This document shows, piece by piece, positions 9,846 through 13,058 of a stretch of DNA of 13,058 nt. Position 1 is the stretch's first letter. Every line of letters begins with the position of its first letter. This stretch comes from Bacteroidales bacterium UBA3663 (GTDB lineage Bacteria > Bacteroidota > Bacteroidia > Bacteroidales > UBA3663): assembly GCA_002373755.1 (NCBI GenBank), contig DFJU01000075.1, positions 1 to 13,058 on the forward strand, in the 5' to 3' direction. The notes under the pieces were generated by a model, which was given only the letters and a program-made list of their open reading frames with translations, searched no databases and had not been told where the DNA came from. A program made the position numbers and the translations under genes.

Positions 9846-9891
9846 AATCCTCCCAATGCCGGACTTTCGTCCAACTTTGGGAGGATTCATT
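9846..9891. terminator. Duplicated rpiB terminator, probably bidirectional
   Basis: Perfect 10-bp arms AATCCTCCCA (9846-9855) and TGGGAGGATT (9878-9887) enclose a smaller hairpin GGAC/GTCC around TTTC. On the plus strand CATTTT follows, so it can end the PIN toxin transcript. On the minus strand an AT-rich tract follows, ending the ATPase transcript after it crosses the rpiB remnant. Confidence 0.75.
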
Positions 9892-9908
9892 TTGCTGCGA
9901 TAAGGAAA

Positions 9909-10022
9909 TCACTTCTTCACAGGAATTGCCTCGATGCGCTGCTGGTGGCGGCCACCGGCGAACTCCGTTGCAAAGAACTCGTCAAGGCACTTGCGGCAAG
10001 TCTCCTCGTCGATGAAACGGCC
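9909..10022 (-). pseudogene. Headless rpiB remnant (last 37 codons and stop)
   Basis: Read on the minus strand it encodes GRFIDEETCRKCLDEFF and on to EAIPVKK with a TGA stop. It equals the end of the intact RpiB except for one Asp-to-Glu change. Five of six nucleotide differences are synonymous, which is unlike free decay. There is no start codon or upstream rpiB sequence, and an in-frame TAA lies three codons before the break. It is best seen as part of the duplicated repeat that flanks the ATPase gene. Confidence 0.93.
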
Positions 10023-10039
10023 AGTTACTTATCCGAACC

Positions 10040-11308
10040 TTAAATTGAGTTTGGCACATTCCACTTAATCAAAAAGTGGAACAAACCCATAAAGGTGATG
10101 CCATGTTCGTCAATGTAGGGAGCAATGTCATCGCCGACGATGACAATCTTACGGAAACTGTCGTCAATCTTCAGGAGCGATTTAAGCTCCTGCTCACGCT
10201 TCTCTTCAGAGTCTAAACGATAGGCCGACTGGATATAGTAGCGGTCAATGCCATTGGTGGCAATAAAATCCACTTCATATTGAGACTGCACTTGTCGGTT
10301 GTCAATCATCTCACGGTTTTCCACTACGCCGACATCGACCAGAAAACCCTTGATGCGCAACTCATTGTAGATGACATTTTCCATGATGTGCGGAATTTCC
10401 TGCTGACGGAAATTCAGACGGGCATTTCGCAGTCCGACATCCACGGAATAGTACTTCTTGATCGATTCAAAGTACCGACGCCCTTTGATGTTGTAGCGTT
10501 TCACCCCATCGAACAGGTAGGCATCAGTCAAATAATCCAAGTAATTGGTTACCGTGTCGCTCGTGATTTTGCAATGCTGTACACTTTGCATCGTGTTGGC
10601 CAACCTCGATGGATTGTTGAGCGAACCGATAGAAGAACAGAGTACGTCTGCAAGAGTCTCGATGGCTTCCCTGTTACGGATTTTGTTACGGTCAATGACA
10701 TCGGTCATATAGACTTTCTGCCAAAGGTGTTGCAGGTAGTTGATCTTCTGTTCTGCAGTACGTTGCAATAAGAGCCCTGGCATACCACCATACGTGTAAT
10801 ATTCCTTCCACAATTCGTTAATACTCTCCGTGCGCCCTTCAATGAACTCTTTGAACGAGAATGGCCAGACTCGGATTTCGTCGCCCCGACCACGGAAGAG
10901 TGTGTTGATGTCGCTGCTCAGATAGTGGCTGTTGCTTCCCGTGACATAGACATCGACATTGTTTTTTGCCGCCAATCCATTCACTATTCTTTCGAAACCA
11001 TCTACTTCCTGCACCTCATCGAGCATAACATAATACTGCTTGCTTTCGTCCGTGATGCGTGCATACAAATATTCCTTGAGGACAGCAGGTTGCAGCAAAT
11101 CGGTTTGGTTGTTATCATCGTCCATGTCGAACGAGATATGGATAATCTGCGACTCGTCCACGCCGATGCTTATCAGATATTGCGTGAAAATCTGTCTCAA
11201 CAACCAAGACTTGCCCGAACGGCGAGGACCAGTGATGATTTTGACCAATCCGTTGTGCATCCTTTGCTTGATTCTCTCCAAGTAGAGGTCTCTCTTAACA
11301 ATGTACAT
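10040..11308 (-). CDS. Stand-alone AAA_14/DUF4143 ATPase
   Basis: The 422-residue protein has an N-terminal P-loop domain: Walker A GPRRSGKS (27-34), Walker B YVMLDE (93-98), a sensor-like VTGSNSHYL (122-130), and RGRGDEIRVWPFSFKEF (139-155), typical of AAA_14. Residues about 200-365 match DUF4143, whose C-terminal half has a restriction-nuclease-like core. Here that core reads YEVDFI (344-349) and YYIQSAY (357-363), so the Glu-x-Lys of active nucleases is replaced and catalysis is doubtful. Such proteins are common and multicopy in Bacteroidota, and their function is unknown. I chose the ATG at 11308 because the promoter predicts a start of transcription near 11336; the in-frame ATG at 11335 would be leaderless. 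Its stop is 15 bp from the rpiB remnant, so it has no terminator of its own. It is AT-richer than clpC, consistent with acquisition. Confidence 0.9.
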   Translation of the reverse strand: MYIVKRDLYLERIKQRMHNGLVKIITGPRRSGKSWLLRQIFTQYLISIGVDESQIIHISFDMDDDNNQTDLLQPAVLKEYLYARITDESKQYYVMLDEVQEVDGFERIVNGLAAKNNVDVYVTGSNSHYLSSDINTLFRGRGDEIRVWPFSFKEFIEGRTESINELWKEYYTYGGMPGLLLQRTAEQKINYLQHLWQKVYMTDVIDRNKIRNREAIETLADVLCSSIGSLNNPSRLANTMQSVQHCKITSDTVTNYLDYLTDAYLFDGVKRYNIKGRRYFESIKKYYSVDVGLRNARLNFRQQEIPHIMENVIYNELRIKGFLVDVGVVENREMIDNRQVQSQYEVDFIATNGIDRYYIQSAYRLDSEEKREQELKSLLKIDDSFRKIVIVGDDIAPYIDEHGITFMGLFHFLIKWNVPNSI

Positions 11309-11342
11309 GTCGTTACTAGCTATGCATGAGAGCATTGCGCTG

Positions 11343-11374
11343 CAAAGTTACGCTTTTTATACTTACTTTCCAAA
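11343..11374 (-). promoter_or_regulatory. Bacteroidota-type promoter of the ATPase gene
   Basis: On the minus strand TTTG (11371-11374) is followed after exactly 20 bases by TAACTTTG (11343-11350), a perfect consensus match. Transcription should start near 11336, giving a leader of about 28 bases before the ATG at 11308. The ATPase therefore does not depend on rpiB transcription. Confidence 0.87.
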
Positions 11375-11390
11375 TTCCTATTCGGAATTT
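11372..11390. promoter_or_regulatory. Palindrome overlapping the ATPase -33 box, possible operator
   Basis: AAATTCC (11372-11378) and GGAATTT (11384-11390) are perfect 7-bp arms around five bases, and the left arm overlaps the -33 TTTG. A protein bound here would be expected to hinder RNA polymerase. No regulator gene is encoded beside it; self-regulation by the ATPase is only a guess. Confidence 0.45.
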
Positions 11391-11467
11391 AATGCAAGTT
11401 TGCAGTAAATTTCGACCACTCGCTATATTCTATTCTGAATTTAGTGCAAGTTTGCAGTGAATTTCGA
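11378..11467. repeat. Pair of 38-bp direct repeats upstream of the ATPase gene
   Basis: Copies at 11378-11415 and 11430-11467 differ at only three positions and are 14 bp apart. Each contains the dyad TGCAAGTTTGCA (11393-11404 and 11445-11456). The block is bounded by inverted CTATTCG (11378-11384) and CGAATAG (11465-11471). It lies exactly between the ATPase promoter and the true rpiB terminator, so it could be a cassette end or a regulator-binding array. Confidence 0.85.
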
Positions 11468-11652
11468 ATAGAGAATCCTCCCCAAGCCAGACTTTCGTCC
11501 AACTTTGGGAGGATTCATTTTGCTGCGATAAGGAAATCACTTCTTCACCGGAATCGCCTCGATGCGCTGCTGGTGGCGGCCTCCGGCAAACTCCGTTGCA
11601 AAGAACTCGTCAAGGCACTTGCGGCAAGTATCCTCGTCGATGAAGCGGCCAG
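11466..11652. repeat. Direct repeat copy A: native rpiB 3' end and terminator
   Basis: This partner of the repeat at 9838-10024 forms the real end of rpiB plus its hairpin. The repeat period is 1628 bp. Recombination between the two copies would remove the ATPase gene and leave rpiB and a terminator intact. Confidence 0.97.
11473..11516 (-). terminator. Hairpin terminator downstream of rpiB
   Basis: Arms GAATCCTCCC (11473-11482) and GGGAGGATTC (11507-11516) are perfect over 10 bp, with additional AAG/CTT pairing inside. It starts about 20 bp after the rpiB stop. On the minus strand the following bases are CTCTATTC, a poor T-tract, so termination may be leaky toward the ATPase. Confidence 0.7.
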
Positions 11653-11980
11653 GGAAGACGATGACATTGGCATCGTTATGCTCGCGGATGAGGTGGGCAA
11701 TTTCGGGCTGCCAGACAAGGCCGGCGCGGATGCTCTGATGCTTGTTGAGCGTCATCGAGATGCCTTCGCCCGAGCCGCACATGGCAATGCCGGGATAGAC
11801 CTCGCCACGCTCAATTCCCTCGGCCAAAGCATGGCCAAAAGTCGCGTAGTTGCACGACTCTTCGGTCAGCGTGCCGTAGTCCTTGAACTGCATACCTTTC
11901 TCTTCAAGATACTTCTTTACAAACTGCTTCAATGGAAAGGCGGCGTGGTCGCTGGCCAATCCTACAATCTTAACATTCAT
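11537..11980 (-). CDS. rpiB: Ribose 5-phosphate isomerase B
   Basis: The 147-residue cytosolic enzyme interconverts ribose 5-phosphate and ribulose 5-phosphate in the pentose phosphate pathway. It shows the RpiB/LacA fold signature: SDHAAFPLK with Asp11-His12 near the N-terminus, the phosphate/active-site loop AMCGSGEGISMTLNKH with Cys68 as the expected base, then IRAGLVW, and HNDANVIVFPGR (101-112), with basic residues near the C-terminus (GGRHQQR). The loop reads CGSGEG rather than the CGTGIG of the E. coli enzyme. The ATG at 11980 gives the usual length. It is 62 bp from the lipoprotein gene, with a terminator-like hairpin between them and little room for a separate promoter. Its final 37 codons are duplicated at 9909-10022. 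Confidence 0.95.
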   Translation of the reverse strand: MNVKIVGLASDHAAFPLKQFVKKYLEEKGMQFKDYGTLTEESCNYATFGHALAEGIERGEVYPGIAMCGSGEGISMTLNKHQSIRAGLVWQPEIAHLIREHNDANVIVFPGRFIDEDTCRKCLDEFFATEFAGGRHQQRIEAIPVKK

Positions 11981-11994
11981 TTTCTATAAGAATC

Positions 11995-12025
11995 AAAAAT
12001 TTGCCCTCCCAACTTGGGGAGGGCA
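11995..12025 (-). terminator. Intrinsic terminator between the lipoprotein gene and rpiB
   Basis: Perfect 9-bp GC-rich arms TGCCCTCCC (12002-12010) and GGGAGGGCA (12017-12025) enclose a six-base loop. On the minus strand AA then TTTTTG (11999-11995) follows. It lies 17 bp after the lipoprotein stop and about 15-20 bp before the rpiB ATG, so it could attenuate rpiB rather than simply separate the genes. Confidence 0.85.
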
Positions 12026-12042
12026 TTGTTGTTTGGTGTCGT

Positions 12043-12879
12043 TTAGAGCTGGATGATGAGGTATGGAGAACCGTTCCAGAACTTGGTTACATCGGTGATA
12101 GTCAACGTAGTTGTGCCATCGCCATTAGCCTTCAAGGTGTAGCTGTCGGCTGGCTTGACGGTGATGAGTTTCGGGCTGCGGCTCTGGATGGTTACGTTGG
12201 TGAACTCGCGGATGTCAACCTTCTCGAAGAGCGATGCGTCGAGGTTCTGATACTTGGCCTTCTTCTTGAATACGCCTTCAATCAGACCAGCGGCCTTCAG
12301 TGCCTTCTTGGTGTCGGCACGGTAGTAGCCGGTGTTGAGTGCAATGTCCTGATTCTTGGCGACCTCAACGTAGTGGTCGCGGTCGGCCTCAACAGCCTCC
12401 TTGGCAACGGTGATTTCGCGCACCTTGTTCTTCAAGTCCTCGATGCTTGCATTCTTCTGCGAGAGCTCCTCCTGAAGTTCTGCAATCTGAGCATCCTTGG
12501 CCTCAATCTGTGCGTTCAGTTCGTCGATGAGCTTCTTCAAGTTGGCTGCATATCCACGGCTGCCGCTCAACTGCTTCTTCATTTTCTCAAGCTCCTCACG
12601 CTGCTGAGCCATGTGGTCGCGGAAAGTCTGCATACGGGTCAGGACAGCCTGCTTGTCCTTCAAATCCTTGCCATTGTCGTCAACGAAGATAAGTCCCTCA
12701 TCGACAGCCATTTCGTTCATTGTGCTGTTGATGGTGCCCAACATATCATTCATCTGGGCATTGGCAGCCTCAATCGAGTCCTTCTGAGCCTTCAAAGCGT
12801 CATACTCTGCCTGTGGCACTTTCGGTGTGCAAGCGGCCAACAATGCGACACAGCTTGCCAAAAATAAGATTTTTTTCAT
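12043..12879 (-). CDS. Coiled-coil lipoprotein, Cbp1 collagen-binding adhesin family (probable)
   Basis: The 278-residue protein begins MKKILFLASCVALLAACTPK, a lipoprotein signal with lipobox LAAC and Cys17 as the lipidated residue. Residues about 25-180 are a long charged heptad-rich coiled coil (EELEKMKKQL, KDAQIAELQEELSQKN). The C-terminal 90 residues form a small domain: NTGYYRADTKKALKAAG, then FEKVDIREFTNVTI, RSPKLITVKPADSYTL and the end FWNGSPYLIIQL. From memory this closely follows the Bacteroides family named after the B. fragilis collagen-binding protein Cbp1; most members are untested, and adhesion here is only a family-based suggestion. A structural envelope role is an alternative. 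It sits between the probable transketolase gene and rpiB on the same strand and is followed by its own terminator. The A-rich stretch before the ATG is typical of this phylum. Confidence 0.8.
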   Translation of the reverse strand: MKKILFLASCVALLAACTPKVPQAEYDALKAQKDSIEAANAQMNDMLGTINSTMNEMAVDEGLIFVDDNGKDLKDKQAVLTRMQTFRDHMAQQREELEKMKKQLSGSRGYAANLKKLIDELNAQIEAKDAQIAELQEELSQKNASIEDLKNKVREITVAKEAVEADRDHYVEVAKNQDIALNTGYYRADTKKALKAAGLIEGVFKKKAKYQNLDASLFEKVDIREFTNVTIQSRSPKLITVKPADSYTLKANGDGTTTLTITDVTKFWNGSPYLIIQL

Positions 12880-12987
12880 CGTTTTTTGTTGTTTTAATGG
12901 TTAAAAAATAAAGGGTGTGAATTATCTGCAATAATAGCTGTGTGGCCGACATTGCCCATCGGACAACGCCAGCCACATCGGCATATT

Positions 12988-13058
12988 TTACTTCTTCAGC
13001 ATCTTCTTGACCTGGTTATAGACGTTCTCGCCCGTGAAGCCGAGTTTCTCGTCGAGCA
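12988..13058 (-). CDS. C-terminal end of probable transketolase, cut by window edge
   Basis: The last 22 codons and a TAA stop read LDEKLGFTGENVYNQVKKML followed by KK. The pattern of GFT, ENV and a final basic amphipathic helix matches the end of transketolase (E. coli ends with FGFTVENVVAKAKALL-like sequence). A transketolase gene next to rpiB is a frequent arrangement in Bacteroidales, which supports the call. The piece is too short to exclude another enzyme. A 108-bp gap separates it from the lipoprotein gene; it contains a weak inverted repeat TGTGGC/GCCACA (12941-12977) without a T-run and no convincing promoter. Confidence 0.6.
   Translation of the reverse strand, partial: LDEKLGFTGENVYNQVKKMLKK

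Larger units (their letters stand above)
9838..10024. repeat. Direct repeat copy B: duplicated rpiB 3' end and terminator
   Basis: This matches 11466-11652 without gaps. The core 179 bp (9846-10024 against 11474-11652) differs at 9 positions, about 95% identity; a short GAATA extends the match leftward. Identity ends abruptly at 10024 after GGCCAG, 15 bp from the ATPase stop codon. It includes the last 37 rpiB codons, the stop and the terminator hairpin. Confidence 0.97.

Noticed and set aside
11378..11467. CRISPR-like repeat-spacer-repeat
   Set aside because: There are only two repeats, a 14-bp spacer and no cas genes; the 14-bp gap is far too short for a spacer.
12001..12867. Plus-strand open frame of 288 codons opposite the lipoprotein gene
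   Set aside because: The minus-strand lipoprotein has a lipobox, coiled coil and known C-terminal domain. The plus frame is a leucine-rich shadow that begins inside the terminator hairpin.

Overview
The window comes from a Bacteroidota genome, most likely order Bacteroidales; I cannot settle the family. Three things point there. The promoters have the -33 TTTG / -7 TAnnTTTG layout of that phylum. Ribosome-binding sites are A-rich and weak. The gene families are typical: a C10 cysteine protease with BspA-type leucine-rich repeats, a Cbp1-like coiled-coil lipoprotein, an orphan TonB C-terminal-domain protein and an AAA_14/DUF4143 ATPase. Most genes are visibly GC-rich; the genes between about 8.0 and 11.4 kb are clearly more AT-rich.

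Layout. Positions 1-2422 (minus) hold most of pyruvate phosphate dikinase (ppdK), running off the left edge, with a textbook promoter. Positions 2685-4781 (minus) encode a secreted C10 protease ending in leucine-rich repeats, followed by a strong intrinsic terminator. A 520-bp divergent intergenic region with a long inverted repeat separates it from clpC (5302-7926, plus), which ends in its own terminator. An AT-richer accessory segment follows: a secreted TonB-C-terminal protein (8038-8964), a two-gene PIN-domain toxin-antitoxin module (9178-9809) and, convergently, a stand-alone AAA_14/DUF4143 ATPase (10040-11308, minus). The right end is a minus-strand metabolic cluster: probable transketolase tail (12988 to the edge), the Cbp1-like lipoprotein (12043-12879) and rpiB (11537-11980). 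Transketolase and RpiB are neighbouring steps of the non-oxidative pentose phosphate pathway.

The most notable structure is at the ATPase. The gene sits between two direct repeats of about 180 bp: the last 37 codons of rpiB, its stop codon and its terminator hairpin. One copy (11466-11652) is the real rpiB end. The other (9838-10024) is a headless remnant lying 15 bp beyond the ATPase stop. Five of the six coding differences between the copies are synonymous and the hairpin stem is preserved, so the second copy probably diverged as part of a functional rpiB elsewhere and arrived with the ATPase. The ATPase has its own consensus promoter, a palindrome overlapping its -33 box, and a pair of 38-bp direct repeats just upstream. 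This looks like a cassette inserted at, and rebuilding, the 3' end of rpiB. No integrase or transposase is visible.
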